Source of the DNA: Acidobacteriota bacterium
GTDB taxonomy: Bacteria > Acidobacteriota > Vicinamibacteria > Vicinamibacterales > JAKQTR01
Assembly (NCBI GenBank): GCA_026393755.1
Contig: JAPKZO010000008.1
Span: forward strand, 25,760 to 89,759
DNA: 64,000 bases
Direction: 5' to 3'
The position numbers were made by a program, and so were the translations under genes. This document shows, in pieces, positions 1 to 9,835 of this stretch (positions within the stretch are counted from its first letter, which is position 1; the number at the start of each line of letters is the position of its first letter). The notes beneath the pieces are model-generated. The model was not told the origin of the DNA. It did no database searches and was given only the letters and a program-made list of their open reading frames with translations.

Positions 1-1933
1 ACGGGGAGCGCTCCAGCCCCATCGACGAGTACACGTCGGAGGGCGTAAACAGGAGCTGCGGCTGCGGCAGGTAGATCGGATAGATGTCGGTGACGCGAAT
101 CCGGTCGTAGCTGTAGGTGCCGAATATCCGAGCATACGCGCCGACCTGGAACCCGACCGTGGCCGCGCCGCCGGTGTTGTTCTGCGTATACGCGTACGGG
201 TAGATGACGGCCTGCTTGTGGATGTCGCCGCCAACTGTGATGGGCCGGTCGAAGAGGAACGGCTCCGAGAAGCTGAGCTGGTAGTTGCGCGCTCTCGATC
301 CCCTTTGCGCGGACACGCTCAGCGTCTCGCCCTTCCCCAGAAAATTCGACGTCTGGAACGTCAACTGGCCGAAGACGCCCTCGTACTGCGATACGCCGGC
401 CCCGAACGTGATCTGGTTCCGGTTCTGCTCCTCGAGCTTCAGCTTGACGTCGACCTTGTTGTCTGCGCCAGGCGTCTTATCGACCGACATGTCCTTGGCG
501 CCATCGAGCTGCTTGAAGTAGCCGAGCTGGTTCAGGCGCTTGACGCTGTACTTTAACGCCTCGGTGTTGAAGACGCCGCCCTCGAACAGCCTGATTTCCC
601 GGCGGATGACGTTGTCGCGTGTGTGCGTATTGCCGGTGAAGATGATCCGGTTGACGAAGTACTGCTTGCCCTCCTGGATCCGCATCGTCACGTCGATGGT
701 CGGCGGACCGGCGGGCTTGACGGCCGGTGTGGGCGGCGCGAGCGGGTCGTCGGCATTCGCGTCTGGCTCGGGCACGCCCCGGGGCTTGACGTCCGGGTAC
801 ATCGTGAACTCGAAGTAGCCTACAGACCCGTACAGTTCGCGGGCCTTGTCCATCGCCTTTCTGACCTTCTTCTCGCTGTAGAACTGGCCGGCCTTGATGT
901 TGAAGAGGCTCTTGAGGCCCTCGGTCTTGACGACCGTGTTGCCGTCGAACCCCACGTCCCCGACCCGGAATCGTTCACCTTCCTGCACGGGAATCCGCAG
1001 GGCGACATACCGCGTGCCTTTGTCCTTCGAATCCTCGATGAACTTCAGGCTCGGCTGGCCGACCCGGGCCATGACGTACCCCTTGTTGCGGTAGAATTCG
1101 ACAACCTTGTCCGCGTCTTCTTCGTATTTCGCCGCCTGGTAGGTGCCGCTCCGGGTGATCCACGAAAAGATCCCCACTTTGCGGTTGTTCTTCATCTGCC
1201 TGGCCAGGGAGCCGCTCTTGACCGCCTTGCTCCCGACGAAATCGACGCTCCGAATCCGCACGCGCGGACCTTCGTCCATGACGAACGAGATGTTGACCAG
1301 CTTCGGGCCGCCGGCGACCTCCTTGATCACGTGATCGACTTTCGCGAACTGATAGCCCTTCTCCGCGAACATGTCGCGGATGATCCCCTCGACGCGGCGA
1401 ATGAGCGCCGGGTCGATAAACGAGTCCAGACGGATCTGGATGTTCTCGTCGCGCAGCTTCTCGTCGATCTTCGACTGTTCGAGCTTCTTGGACCCGACAT
1501 AGTCGACGATCTTCACGCGCTGGCGTTCTTCGAGATTGAAGATCACGCGCTTGCCGACGACGCCGTTTTCGTACGGCGCATCGGTGACTTCGATCCAGAT
1601 ATTGTCGAGAAAGGAGGTCGCCCACAGCCGCTTGAAATCCTCCAGGATGGCGTTCTCGTCAAACGGCGTCCAGACCCCGTCACTCGGCCGGCTGGGCCGC
1701 GTCTCGATGTAATAGAGGTAGGTCTGCGGCTCGATCACCGACACGTTACCCTGGGTCGGGAACCGCAGCTCGATGGACCGGAGCAGCGAGGGCGAACCGG
1801 CGGGGGGCAGCTTCAGTGCGGGCTGGGCTTGCAGCGCGGCCGGTGCTCCGGCAGCCGGGGGCTGCGCCCCCGCCGGACCGGCCCCCACGACACCCAGCAT
1901 GATGGCCGCAGCCACATACGTCCGAATCGACAT
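1..1933 (-). CDS. bamA: Outer membrane protein assembly factor BamA, 3' end outside the window
   Basis: This is the central subunit of the BAM complex, which folds and inserts beta-barrel proteins into the outer membrane. The frame opens at ATG 1933 with a signal peptide (MSIRTYVAAAIML... ending AGA-QPP) and runs off the left edge after about 644 codons. Successive POTRA-type repeats with YFVNRIIFTGN-like and GGVFNTEALKYSVKRLNQLGYF-like segments occupy roughly residues 50-480. The barrel starts near residue 520 (FLGKGETLS, then SFSEPFLFDRPITVG, typical of Omp85). The distal barrel is missing only because the window ends. It lies 139 bp downstream of clpC on the same strand. The family call is firm from POTRA and barrel motifs. 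TamA is less likely because of the number of POTRAs. Confidence 0.93.
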   Translation of the reverse strand, partial: MSIRTYVAAAIMLGVVGAGPAGAQPPAAGAPAALQAQPALKLPPAGSPSLLRSIELRFPTQGNVSVIEPQTYLYYIETRPSRPSDGVWTPFDENAILEDFKRLWATSFLDNIWIEVTDAPYENGVVGKRVIFNLEERQRVKIVDYVGSKKLEQSKIDEKLRDENIQIRLDSFIDPALIRRVEGIIRDMFAEKGYQFAKVDHVIKEVAGGPKLVNISFVMDEGPRVRIRSVDFVGSKAVKSGSLARQMKNNRKVGIFSWITRSGTYQAAKYEEDADKVVEFYRNKGYVMARVGQPSLKFIEDSKDKGTRYVALRIPVQEGERFRVGDVGFDGNTVVKTEGLKSLFNIKAGQFYSEKKVRKAMDKARELYGSVGYFEFTMYPDVKPRGVPEPDANADDPLAPPTPAVKPAGPPTIDVTMRIQEGKQYFVNRIIFTGNTHTRDNVIRREIRLFEGGVFNTEALKYSVKRLNQLGYFKQLDGAKDMSVDKTPGADNKVDVKLKLEEQNRNQITFGAGVSQYEGVFGQLTFQTSNFLGKGETLSVSAQRGSRARNYQLSFSEPFLFDRPITVGGDIHKQAVIYPYAYTQNNTGGAATVGFQVGAYARIFGTYSYDRIRVTDIYPIYLPQPQLLFTPSDVYSSMGLERSP

Positions 1934-2072
1934 TGCACCGCTTTCCTGGCACCCGGGGCGACTCGCTGTCACGCTCGCCCGGGGGCCGTGGGGTTCGTCG
2001 CGCGGCGGCCCGTCACACACGCGGGCAGGCCTGCCCCACGCAATCGTTCTAGTTTACTAGGTTTTAGACGTT

Positions 2073-4496
2073 TCAGGCCAGCGGCCGGCCGGTGTCGGTC
2101 GTGCCCGAGGGCCGGTAGCGCAGCGTATCCCCGTCGAGAAAGACCTCGATCTCGCCTCCCCGCAGGTGTCCCCGAATCAGTTCCTCCGAAAGGGGATCCT
2201 CGATATGCCGCCGGAGCGCCCGCCGGAGCGGCCTCGCGCCGTATGAGCGGTCTTTGCAGGTCACCGCGATGATCCAGTCGGCCACCTCCGGTTGCAGCCT
2301 GATCCGGAGCCGTCTGTCCAGCAGGTGGGCATTCAGTTGATCCACCAGCAACAGCAGGATCTTCCGGAGGTCATCGTCCGACAGCGCGTCGAACACGATC
2401 ATCTCGTCGATCCGGTTGACGAATTCCGGGTTGAAGGTTCGCCGCACCTCGCTCATCACCATCTCCGACACGCTCCGGTGCACGTCCTGCTGATCCGAAA
2501 GCTGGAACCCCATCGCGCCCTTCTTCTCGATGAAGCGGGCGCCGATGTTCGACGTCATGATGATGATCGCGTTCTTGAAGTTGACCCGGGTCCCGAGCCC
2601 GTCGGTCAGATTGCCGTCTTCGAACACCTGGAGCAGGATGTTGAGCAGGTCCGGATGGGCCTTTTCGATCTCGTCGAGCAGGACGACCGAGTACGGATTG
2701 CGCTTGATCCGTTCGGTCAGCTGGCCGCCCTCGTCGTGCCCGACGTAGCCGGGAGGCGATCCGATCAGCTTCGACACGGCGTGCTTTTCCATGTACTCCG
2801 ACATGTCGAAACGGACGAGCGCCGCATCGCTGCCGAACAGGAACGCCGCAAGCGCCCGGGCCAGTTCCGTCTTGCCGACGCCGGTGGGTCCGAGAAAGAT
2901 GAAGCTCCCGACCGGCCGGTTCGGATTCTTCAGACCTGCCCGAGACCGGCGAATGGCTCGCGAGAGCGCCGAGATGGCTCTCTCCTGGCTGATCACCCGC
3001 GTGTGCAGTTCGTCCTCCATCCGGAGGAGTTTGTCGCTCTCGTCCTGGTTGATCGACGCGAGCGGAATGCCCGTCCACGTCGAGACGACCTCGTCGATGT
3101 CCTGCTTGCCGACGATGATGCGCCGTCCGGAAGGCTTGGCGTCGACGCCGCGCTCCCGCATCCCCGCGCCGTCGCCGAACCGCTGATCGCCGTCGTACTC
3201 CTGCACCGCCACGGCGACAGCCGTCATGTCGGGCTGATCGATGGCCATCCGCACCGTTCGCGCCGCCGCGGCGCCCTGCCCGCCCAGCGCCGCATCGCGC
3301 AGCTTGACCCGCGCGCCGGATTCGTCAATCAGGTCGATGGCCTTGTCGGGCAGGAACCGATCGGTGATGTAACGGTTCGACTGGTAGACGGCTGCTTCGA
3401 TGGCTTCGCGCGTGTATTCCACGTGATGAAACGCTTCGTACCGGTCCTTGACGCCGACGAGAATCTCGATGGTCTGCTGTTCGTCCGGCGCGTTCACCTT
3501 GACGCCCTGGAACCGCCGCTCGAGCGACCGATCCTTCTCGATGTACTTCCGGTAGTCGGCCGGCGTGGTGGCGCCGATGCACCGGATCTCGCCGCGCGAC
3601 AGCGCGGGCTTGAGGATGTTGGCGGCGTCGAGCGACCCTTCGGCCGAACCCGCCCCGACCAGCGTGTGCAGTTCGTCGATGAACACGATGATGTTCGGGC
3701 TGTCGGTCAGCTCCTTCATGATCGCCTTGAGGCGTTCTTCGAACTGACCCCGGTACTTCGTGCCGGCCACCACCAGCGAGATGTCCAGCGCCACGATGCG
3801 CTTGTCGGCCAGGTAGCGCGGCACTTCGCTGGCCACGATCTTCTGGGCCAGCCCTTCGACGATCGCCGTCTTGCCGACGCCGGGCTCGCCGATCAGGACG
3901 GCATTGTTCTTCGTGCGCCGGCAGAGCACCTGTTGAATGCGCTCGAGTTCTTCGTCGCGCCCGACGAGCGGATCGAGCAGGTCCCTGGACGCGGCCTCGG
4001 TCAGGTCGCGGCTGAACTCGGCCAGCAGCGGGGTCTCCTTCGTTCTCGGCGCCACCGTCCTCTCGCTGAGCAGCACCACGATGTCTTCGCGCACGACGCT
4101 CAGGCGCATGCCCTTGTCCAGCAGGATGGACGCCGCCAGCGAGCGATCTTCGTGCAGGATCCCCAGGAGCAGGTGCTCGGTGCCGATGTAGTTGTGCAGC
4201 AGGCGGTCGGCTTCCTCGACCGCGTACTGCAGAGTCCGCTTCGTTTCGACGCTGAAGGGGATCTCGACCGATGTCGACACCTTCTCCCGGAACACCGTCC
4301 GGCCCTCGACTTCCTTTCGAATCGAATCGAGCGACACGTGGGCGCGGGAGAAGAGACGGCTGGTGAGACCTTTGCCCTCGCGGATCAGCCCGAGCAGCAG
4401 GTGTTCGGTCTCGATGGAGACACTGCCAAGCTGGCTCGCCTCGTAGCGGGCGAAGAACAGTACCCGCCGGGCTCGTTCCGTGTATCGTTCGAACAT
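2073..4496 (-). CDS. clpC: ATP-dependent Clp protease ATP-binding subunit ClpC-like (Hsp100)
   Basis: This hexameric AAA+ unfoldase feeds substrates to ClpP in the cytoplasm. I chose ATG 4496 ([12 protein letters not shown], the standard ClpC start) over an upstream ATG at 4523; the product is 807 residues. Two Clp_N repeats cover about 1-145. AAA-1 has Walker A GEPGVGKT near residue 203, and AAA-2 has GPTGVGKTE near 537, followed by [22 protein letters not shown] and the usual C-terminal D2-small domain. The stretch between the AAA modules, where ClpC normally has a UVR/M-domain coiled coil, is present in length but has no recognisable UVR sequence (about 430-485, Gly/Ala-rich, with [11 protein letters not shown]). 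It is preceded by a promoter-like -10 and large palindromes, so it probably has its own regulation. Confidence 0.92.
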   Translation of the reverse strand: MFERYTERARRVLFFARYEASQLGSVSIETEHLLLGLIREGKGLTSRLFSRAHVSLDSIRKEVEGRTVFREKVSTSVEIPFSVETKRTLQYAVEEADRLLHNYIGTEHLLLGILHEDRSLAASILLDKGMRLSVVREDIVVLLSERTVAPRTKETPLLAEFSRDLTEAASRDLLDPLVGRDEELERIQQVLCRRTKNNAVLIGEPGVGKTAIVEGLAQKIVASEVPRYLADKRIVALDISLVVAGTKYRGQFEERLKAIMKELTDSPNIIVFIDELHTLVGAGSAEGSLDAANILKPALSRGEIRCIGATTPADYRKYIEKDRSLERRFQGVKVNAPDEQQTIEILVGVKDRYEAFHHVEYTREAIEAAVYQSNRYITDRFLPDKAIDLIDESGARVKLRDAALGGQGAAAARTVRMAIDQPDMTAVAVAVQEYDGDQRFGDGAGMRERGVDAKPSGRRIIVGKQDIDEVVSTWTGIPLASINQDESDKLLRMEDELHTRVISQERAISALSRAIRRSRAGLKNPNRPVGSFIFLGPTGVGKTELARALAAFLFGSDAALVRFDMSEYMEKHAVSKLIGSPPGYVGHDEGGQLTERIKRNPYSVVLLDEIEKAHPDLLNILLQVFEDGNLTDGLGTRVNFKNAIIIMTSNIGARFIEKKGAMGFQLSDQQDVHRSVSEMVMSEVRRTFNPEFVNRIDEMIVFDALSDDDLRKILLLLVDQLNAHLLDRRLRIRLQPEVADWIIAVTCKDRSYGARPLRRALRRHIEDPLSEELIRGHLRGGEIEVFLDGDTLRYRPSGTTDTGRPLA

Positions 4497-4526
4497 CCGG
4501 ACCCCTGCGTCACCACGTGCCAAGTC

Positions 4527-4598
4527 ATCACTCCGCGGCGAAAATCACTCCCGGAGTGAGTTCGACCACCCGTCATCACCCCGGGAGTGATTTTCGCC
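4527..4598. promoter_or_regulatory. Palindromic operator-like cluster (ATCACTCC / GGAGTGAT half-sites) upstream of clpC
   Basis: Two 23-bp arms, 4537-4559 and 4576-4598, are inverted copies of each other with one mismatch and a 16-bp gap. Each arm itself contains a near-palindromic core TCACTCCCGGAGTGA. A further half-site ATCACTCC lies at 4527-4534. The cluster sits between the candidate clpC -10 (4607-4612) and the clpC start codon (4496), where a repressor would block transcription. The sequence does not match CIRCE, the HspR HAIR box or the CtsR box. A similar palindrome recurs at 39332-39366 between two convergent genes, so a dispersed repeat is the alternative reading. Confidence 0.6.
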
Positions 4599-4606
4599 CA
4601 GAATTG

Positions 4607-4612
4607 ATTATA
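4607..4612 (-). promoter_or_regulatory. Candidate -10 box (TATAAT) of clpC
   Basis: A perfect TATAAT on the minus strand lies about 110 bp upstream of the clpC ATG and just upstream of the palindrome cluster. No good -35 hexamer is present at 16-18 bp spacing (the bases there read about ACAGCC), so the call rests on the -10 and its placement. Confidence 0.4.
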
Positions 4613-4667
4613 CGGCAAACATCAATCCGGGCTGTGAGGCCTGTTTCGACGACACGTCGACCGCGAT

Positions 4668-5342
4668 TCACGCGGGCGACAGGCGGCCGTCAGCCAGGCG
4701 CCAGACGCGATCGCAGCAGGCCGCCAGCCGGAGATTATGCGTGGCCAGCACGGAGGTCAGACCGTATTCGCGATGCATATCCCGCAGCAGCGCGTGCAGC
4801 GCGTCGGCCGTCGGCTCGTCCAGGTCTCCGGTGGGCTCGTCGGCCAGGAGCAGAGCCGGACGCGTCACCAGCGCCCGCGCAATCGCGACGCGCTGCTGCT
4901 CGCCGCCCGACAGCATGCCGGGCCGATGGCGGAGTCGACCCGCCAGCCCCACCTGCGCCAGCAGATCCCGAGCCCGTGCCCGCGCGACGCCTGGCTCAAT
5001 CCGCCCTATCCGCAGCGGCATCTCGGTGTTCTCGAGAGCGTCGAACTCCGGGAGCAGATGGTGAAACTGAAACACAAATCCCACCTGCTGGTTCCGGAAC
5101 GCGACTCGCCGCTGGTCAGGCAGATCGTTCAACACCGTCTCGCCGATCCGGATGTGTCCCTGTTCCCAGTGATCGAGGCCGCCGAGCACGTGCAGCAATG
5201 TGCTCTTTCCGACGCCCGACGCCCCGACGATCGCCACCATCTCGCCGGCCTCGACCTCCAGATCGAGACGCCGCAGGACGTGCAGACGCTCCTGTCCCAC
5301 GAGGTAGCTCTTGTGGAGATCGGTGACGGTCACGAAGGACAT
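4668..5342 (-). CDS. lolD: Lipoprotein-releasing ABC transporter ATP-binding protein LolD
   Basis: This ATPase powers LolCE-type extraction of lipoproteins from the inner membrane. The 224-residue protein has Walker A GASGVGKST at 40-48, the ABC signature LSGGEQQRVAIARAL near 145, and Walker B LLLADEPTGDLD. The Q-loop region FVFQFHHLLPEFDALEN is typical of the LolD/MacB/FtsE group. It starts 15 bp after the end of the LolC/E-type permease gene, which fixes the assignment within that group. It is the last gene of a ribH-nusB-lysS-lolC-lolD run on the minus strand. Confidence 0.9.
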   Translation of the reverse strand: MSFVTVTDLHKSYLVGQERLHVLRRLDLEVEAGEMVAIVGASGVGKSTLLHVLGGLDHWEQGHIRIGETVLNDLPDQRRVAFRNQQVGFVFQFHHLLPEFDALENTEMPLRIGRIEPGVARARARDLLAQVGLAGRLRHRPGMLSGGEQQRVAIARALVTRPALLLADEPTGDLDEPTADALHALLRDMHREYGLTSVLATHNLRLAACCDRVWRLADGRLSPA

Positions 5343-5357
5343 AGTAGGCGTTACGCG

Positions 5358-6587
5358 CTATCCAAATCTGAGTGCTTCGGCCGGATCCAGTTTGGCGGCC
5401 TGGCGCGAGGGATAGATCGTGGCAATGAAACAGACCAGAATCGCTGACCCGACAACCACTGCGAGATCCACGGGCTGCAGGACGAACGGCACATAGGCGA
5501 TCTGGTACACGTCAATCGGCACGTGAATCAGCCGGTACCGATCGAGCAGGACGGCGAGTCCGTAGCCGCCGGCGGTGCCAACCAGGGTTCCCACGGTCCC
5601 GATCAGCAGCCCCTGGATCATAAAGATGCCCATGATGCTCCGTGCGGACGCGCCCATCGTCTTCAGAATAGCGATGTCGGAACTCTTCTCCATCACCAGC
5701 AGCACGAGTGAGGCCACGATATTGAGGGCGGCCACCATGACGATGAGACCGATGGTGATGGAAATGGCCATCTTCTCCAGCCAGAGCGCCGAGAAGAGCG
5801 CCTTGTTGAGATCGGCCCACGTCTGCGTGATGTACGTCGCGTTCAGCCGCTCGCGGATCGTACGGGCGACCGCGGGAGCGGCGTAGATGTCGTCCACGCG
5901 CAATTCGATGAGCTCGACCGTATCGCGATCCAGGAGGCGGCGCGCCTGCGGCAGGCTGACAAATCCGTAGGCCGAGTCGAATTCAAACAGGCCCAGCGAG
6001 AACTGTCCGACCACTCGCATGCGCCGCGATCGCGGATACACCCCCATCGGCGTCAGCGATCCTTGAGGCGTCAGCAGCGTGACCTCATCGCCATCGACGA
6101 CGCCCAGCGTATGGGCGAGATCCGTCCCGATGACGATTCCGGGACGCTCGTCGCTGGTGCCGGCGCCCAGTGCGTCAAGCCGCCCGCTCTTCATCGCGCC
6201 GCCGATGTCTGTGACGCTGGTCTCGAGCGCGGGATCGATCCCCTTGAGCGTGATGAACGCGTCGTTGCGACCCGTCGAGATCATCGCCTTGCCGAGAATC
6301 GCGGGCGCGGCGCCCGTCACGCGGGGCACGGTTCGGAGTGCCGCCGCCTCCGATTCGTAATCGGTGATTCCGCCCTGCTTCCAGACGAAGATGTGGGCCG
6401 TCGCCCCCAGAATGCGGCTGCGCAACTCCTGCTGCAGCCCCGTCATCAGGGCGAGCGCCAGAATGAGCGCCATCACGCCGACGGCCACGCCGAGCGTCGA
6501 CACGAGGGAGATGACGGAGATGAACGCCTGCTTCCGGCGCGCGAGCAGATACCGAAGCGCGATGCGGGCTTCGTATGGCAGCGTCAC
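5358..6587 (-). CDS. lolC: Lipoprotein-releasing system permease LolC/LolE
   Basis: This inner-membrane permease releases outer-membrane lipoproteins to LolA. The 409-residue protein has the expected FtsX/LolC architecture: an N-terminal membrane helix after PYEARIALRYLLARRKQAFISVIS, a large periplasmic domain (about 50-260), then three helices ending in the typical FIATIYPSRQAAKLDPAEALRFG. It overlaps the lysS stop codon by 4 bp and is followed at once by lolD, an order common in proteobacteria and acidobacteria. Only one permease gene is present, so the complex may use a homodimer (LolF-like); the symbol is by family. Confidence 0.88.
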   Translation of the reverse strand: MTLPYEARIALRYLLARRKQAFISVISLVSTLGVAVGVMALILALALMTGLQQELRSRILGATAHIFVWKQGGITDYESEAAALRTVPRVTGAAPAILGKAMISTGRNDAFITLKGIDPALETSVTDIGGAMKSGRLDALGAGTSDERPGIVIGTDLAHTLGVVDGDEVTLLTPQGSLTPMGVYPRSRRMRVVGQFSLGLFEFDSAYGFVSLPQARRLLDRDTVELIELRVDDIYAAPAVARTIRERLNATYITQTWADLNKALFSALWLEKMAISITIGLIVMVAALNIVASLVLLVMEKSSDIAILKTMGASARSIMGIFMIQGLLIGTVGTLVGTAGGYGLAVLLDRYRLIHVPIDVYQIAYVPFVLQPVDLAVVVGSAILVCFIATIYPSRQAAKLDPAEALRFG

Positions 6588-8092
6588 GACACTCCGGCCT
6601 GCGGCCGCATCTGGGGAAAGAGAATCACATCGCGGATGGACGGGCTCCCGGTGAGCACCATGACGAGACGATCGATGCCGATGCCCTCGCCGCCGGCCGG
6701 CGGCATCCCGTACTCGAGCGCCCGGATGTAATCCTCGTCCATCGCGTGCGCTTCCTGGTCGCCGCGCTGCCGATCGGCGAGTTGCTGTTCGAACCGCCGG
6801 CGCTGCTCGGCCGGGTCGTTGAGCTCGCTGAAGGCGTTGGCGACTTCGAACCCCCCGATGTACATTTCGAACCGCTCGACGGTATCCGGATCATCGGCGC
6901 GCTGCTTCGACAGCGGCGACACCTCGGTCGGAAAGTCGTAGACGAATGTGGGCTGGACCAGCGCGCTCTCACACAGCGCCTCAAACAGTTCCGTCGCGAT
7001 CTTGCCGGGTCCGACGCCGGGCGTCACCGGGACGCCAAGCCGTTCGGCCAGGCCCGCAGCCCGGAGGGCGTCGCGCACATCGCCTTCCACCACCGCCTCA
7101 CCGAGCCGCCGCGACGCTTCCTCGCGGACCGCTTCGCGCAGCGAAACCCGACGGTACGGCGCCGCCAGCGAGATCTCGTGGCCGGCAAACGTGCAGGTGT
7201 CGGCCCCGATCGCGTCGCGGGCGACCGTCGAGATGAGTTGCTCGGTCATGTCCATCAGTTCATGGTAGTCGCTGTAGGCCTGGTAGAACTCCAGCATCGT
7301 GAACTCGGGATTGTGCTGCGTGGAGATGCCTTCGTTCCGGAAGTTCCGGTTGATTTCGTACACCCGCTCAATCCCGCCCACGGTGAGCCGCTTGAGATAG
7401 AGCTCGGGCGCGACGCGCAGGTAGAGATCGACGTCGAGCGCGTTGTGATGCGTGACAAACGGCCGGGCGAGGGCGCCGCCCGCCATGGCCTGCATCATCG
7501 GCGTCTCGACTTCGAGGAAGCCGCGCCCATCAAGGAATCGCCGGATTCCGGCCATCACCCGGCTGCGGATTTCGAACACGCGGCGCGAGTCCGGGTTGAC
7601 GATCAGGTCGAGGTACCGCTGCCGGTAACGAATCTCGATGTCCTGCAGTCCATGCCACTTCTCCGGCAGCGGGCGGAGGCACTTGGCGAGAAACTCGAGA
7701 TGGGCGGTCCAGATCGTCAGCTCGTTGGTCTTCGTGCGAAACACCCTGCCGGAGACGCCGATGAAGTCGCCGACGTCGAGCAGTTTGAAGATCTTGAAAT
7801 CCAGCTTCGGCAGCGCGTCCTGGCGCACGTACGCCTGAATGCGGGCGCGGCCGTCGGTCAGCACCAGGAAGTTGGCCTTCCCGAAGCTGCGGATGGCCAG
7901 GATGCGGCCGCAGGTGGTCGTCTCGGGCCGCTGTGCCTCGAGTTCGTCGTGCGTGCGGGATCCGTAGTCGCCGACCAGCGCGTCAACCGTGTCGGTGCGC
8001 GCGAACGACCTCGGGTAGATCGGGATCCCGAGCGCCTCGATCTGCGCGAGGTTGGCCCGGCGCTGCTGAATCAGTTCGTTGTCGTCGGACAT
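6584..8092 (-). CDS. lysS: Lysyl-tRNA synthetase, class II
   Basis: It charges tRNA-Lys in the cytoplasm. The 502-residue protein has an OB-fold anticodon-binding domain at about 55-170 ([42 protein letters not shown]) and a class II catalytic core with motif 1 ([15 protein letters not shown]), motif 2 ([30 protein letters not shown]) and motif 3 near the end ([28 protein letters not shown]). Length and motifs match bacterial LysRS throughout. It is 32 bp downstream of nusB and overlaps lolC. Confidence 0.97.
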   Translation of the reverse strand: MSDDNELIQQRRANLAQIEALGIPIYPRSFARTDTVDALVGDYGSRTHDELEAQRPETTTCGRILAIRSFGKANFLVLTDGRARIQAYVRQDALPKLDFKIFKLLDVGDFIGVSGRVFRTKTNELTIWTAHLEFLAKCLRPLPEKWHGLQDIEIRYRQRYLDLIVNPDSRRVFEIRSRVMAGIRRFLDGRGFLEVETPMMQAMAGGALARPFVTHHNALDVDLYLRVAPELYLKRLTVGGIERVYEINRNFRNEGISTQHNPEFTMLEFYQAYSDYHELMDMTEQLISTVARDAIGADTCTFAGHEISLAAPYRRVSLREAVREEASRRLGEAVVEGDVRDALRAAGLAERLGVPVTPGVGPGKIATELFEALCESALVQPTFVYDFPTEVSPLSKQRADDPDTVERFEMYIGGFEVANAFSELNDPAEQRRRFEQQLADRQRGDQEAHAMDEDYIRALEYGMPPAGGEGIGIDRLVMVLTGSPSIRDVILFPQMRPQAGVS

Positions 8093-8124
8093 AGGGGTTC
8101 TGCCGGGCTCTCCGTCGCCCTGCC

Positions 8125-8550
8125 TCAGGGCAAGCTCTTGTACACGGCATCGAGGACGCCGTTGACGAAACCGACGGCGTCCTCCTCGCTGAAGGTCCGC
8201 GCCAGTTCGAGCGCCTCGTCGATCACGACGCTCGGCGGTGTGTCGGGCACGTGCAGCAGTTCGTACACGGCCAGCCTCAGAATCAGCCGATCCACAATCG
8301 CGATGCGCTCAATGCGCCAGTGCTGGGCGTGGGTGCCGATGAGCCTGTCGATCTCGGCGACGTCGGCCACAGTGCCCGCCACCAGCGACTCGGCGAATCG
8401 GCGCGTCACCGGCGTGAGCGGCTCAATCCCCTCCTGGTCGATGGCCTGATAATCGGCTGCCGCCGTCTCCGGCGTGGCCCGGCCGACCTCCCACTGATAC
8501 AGCATCTGGAAGGCCGCCTCGCGCGCACGGTGCCGGCTGCCGGTGCTCAT
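8125..8550 (-). CDS. nusB: Transcription antitermination factor NusB
   Basis: This RNA-binding antitermination factor acts with NusE/S10 on boxA, chiefly in rRNA operons. The 141-residue all-helical protein begins RHRAREAAFQMLYQWEVG, the usual NusB opening, and ends with the conserved IDRLILRLAVYELLH, PPSVVIDEALELARTFSEEDAVGFVNGVLDAV. The start overlaps the ribH stop by 4 bp, the classic ribH-nusB pairing. Confidence 0.95.
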   Translation of the reverse strand: MSTGSRHRAREAAFQMLYQWEVGRATPETAAADYQAIDQEGIEPLTPVTRRFAESLVAGTVADVAEIDRLIGTHAQHWRIERIAIVDRLILRLAVYELLHVPDTPPSVVIDEALELARTFSEEDAVGFVNGVLDAVYKSLP

Positions 8551-9038
8551 CGCCGCACCGGCGTGCCCGGCGAGGCGGCGGACACGGCCCGCTTCAGCGT
8601 CGCCATCTCCACGGCGGCCAGCGCCGCTTCCCAGCCCTTGTTCGCCGTGCCCGGGACCGCTCGCGCCAGCGCCTGCTCGGCCGACTCGGTGGTCAGCACG
8701 CCGAAACTCATCGGCACCCCGGTCGCCATGGAGGCCTGCATGATCCCATGCGCCACCGACGCCGAGATGTAGTCGAAGTGCGGCGTCTCACCGCGGATCA
8801 GGCAGCCGAGACAGACGATCGCGTCGTAGCGTCCGGTGACGGCCGCCATGTGCGCGGCCTGCGGAACTTCGTACGCGCCAGGCACGTCGATCACATCCAC
8901 GGCTTCGCCGGCGGCACCCGCGCCGCGCAGAGCTTCGATCGCGCCCTCCCGCAGCCGATCGGTGACGAAGTCGTTGTAGCGCGACACCACGATGGCGATG
9001 CGAAGATCCCGCCCGTCTGACGTACCCTTGAACACCAT
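8547..9038 (-). CDS. ribH: 6,7-dimethyl-8-ribityllumazine synthase
   Basis: It catalyses the penultimate step of riboflavin synthesis, condensing the butanone phosphate with the ribitylaminouracil. The 163-residue protein has RIAIVVSRYNDFVTDRL, the VIDVPGAYEVPQAAHM loop, CLGCLIRGETPHFDYISASVAHGIMQ, and PMSFGVLTTESAEQALARA with the C-terminal NKGWEAALAAVEM, all lumazine synthase signatures. Length is normal. It lies 14 bp downstream of the enoyl-CoA hydratase gene and overlaps nusB. No other rib genes are in view. Confidence 0.96.
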   Translation of the reverse strand: MVFKGTSDGRDLRIAIVVSRYNDFVTDRLREGAIEALRGAGAAGEAVDVIDVPGAYEVPQAAHMAAVTGRYDAIVCLGCLIRGETPHFDYISASVAHGIMQASMATGVPMSFGVLTTESAEQALARAVPGTANKGWEAALAAVEMATLKRAVSAASPGTPVRR

Positions 9039-9052
9039 GCCGTTCCGATCGC

Positions 9053-9835
9053 CTACCGTCCCGTGAAGGCGGCTTTCCGCTTCTCGACAAACGCCCGCGT
9101 GCCCTCGCGCATGTCATCGGTTGAGGCCACCAGCCCAAACAGCGTCCCCTCGAGCACGCACCCGTCGGCGACGGTCATTTCGAGGCCGCGGTCGATGGCC
9201 TCCATCGCGTGCCGAAGCGCGACAGGCGCGCTCGCCGCGAGCGCCTGCGCCAACGCCCGCGCCTCTGTCATCAGCGCCGCCGCCGGCACAACGCGATTGA
9301 CCAGACCGATGCGGAGCGCTTCGGCCGCATCGATCGGAACGCCCGTCAGGACCAGTTCCATCGCACGGCCCTTTCCGACCAGACGCGGCAGCCGCTGCGT
9401 GCCCCCAAACCCCGGGATGATGCCGAGTTTGACTTCCGGCTGACCGAACCTGGCGGTCTCAGAAGCCAGCCGGATCGTGCAGGCCATGGCCAGCTCGCAT
9501 CCACCCCCCAAGGCATAGCCATTGATGGCGGCAATCACCGGCTTGCCGAGCTGTTCAATCGTGGCGAAGATGCGCTGCCCTGTGGCCGCGTACGCCTTGC
9601 CCGCCACCGGTGTCAGCTCGGCGAGTTCCTTGATATCGGCTCCGGCGACAAACGCCTTCTCGCCGGCTCCCGTCAGAATCACGGCCCGGATCGAGTCGTC
9701 GTCGCGCAACTCGGTCATCGCGTAATCAAGCTCGCGCAACAGCGCGAGGTTCAGCGCGTTCAGTACCGCCGGCCGGTTCAGCGTCACGACAGCCACGCCA
9801 GCCGCCCGCTCGAGGATCAGAAGGTCATAGGCCAT
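9053..9835 (-). CDS. Enoyl-CoA hydratase / 3-hydroxybutyryl-CoA dehydratase (crotonase family)
   Basis: It hydrates trans-2-enoyl-CoA, probably short-chain crotonyl-CoA, in beta-oxidation. The 260-residue protein shows the crotonase oxyanion-hole motif AGEKAFVAGADIKELAEL and GYALGGGCELAMAC. Both catalytic glutamates are present (in GGCELAM and in FGQPEVKLGIIPGFGGTQRL). It is about the usual length. Its ATG lies inside the last codons of the VanZ-like gene (11-bp overlap). Three acyl-CoA dehydrogenases elsewhere in the window fit the same pathway. Substrate chain length cannot be read from the sequence. Confidence 0.9.
   Translation of the reverse strand: MAYDLLILERAAGVAVVTLNRPAVLNALNLALLRELDYAMTELRDDDSIRAVILTGAGEKAFVAGADIKELAELTPVAGKAYAATGQRIFATIEQLGKPVIAAINGYALGGGCELAMACTIRLASETARFGQPEVKLGIIPGFGGTQRLPRLVGKGRAMELVLTGVPIDAAEALRIGLVNRVVPAAALMTEARALAQALAASAPVALRHAMEAIDRGLEMTVADGCVLEGTLFGLVASTDDMREGTRAFVEKRKAAFTGR

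Noticed and set aside
623..2272. Long open frames opposite bamA, clpC, lysS, the PfkB/mtnP pair and other genes
   Set aside because: They are antisense shadows caused by high GC and third-position bias. They lack family motifs, while the opposite strand encodes clear conserved proteins throughout.
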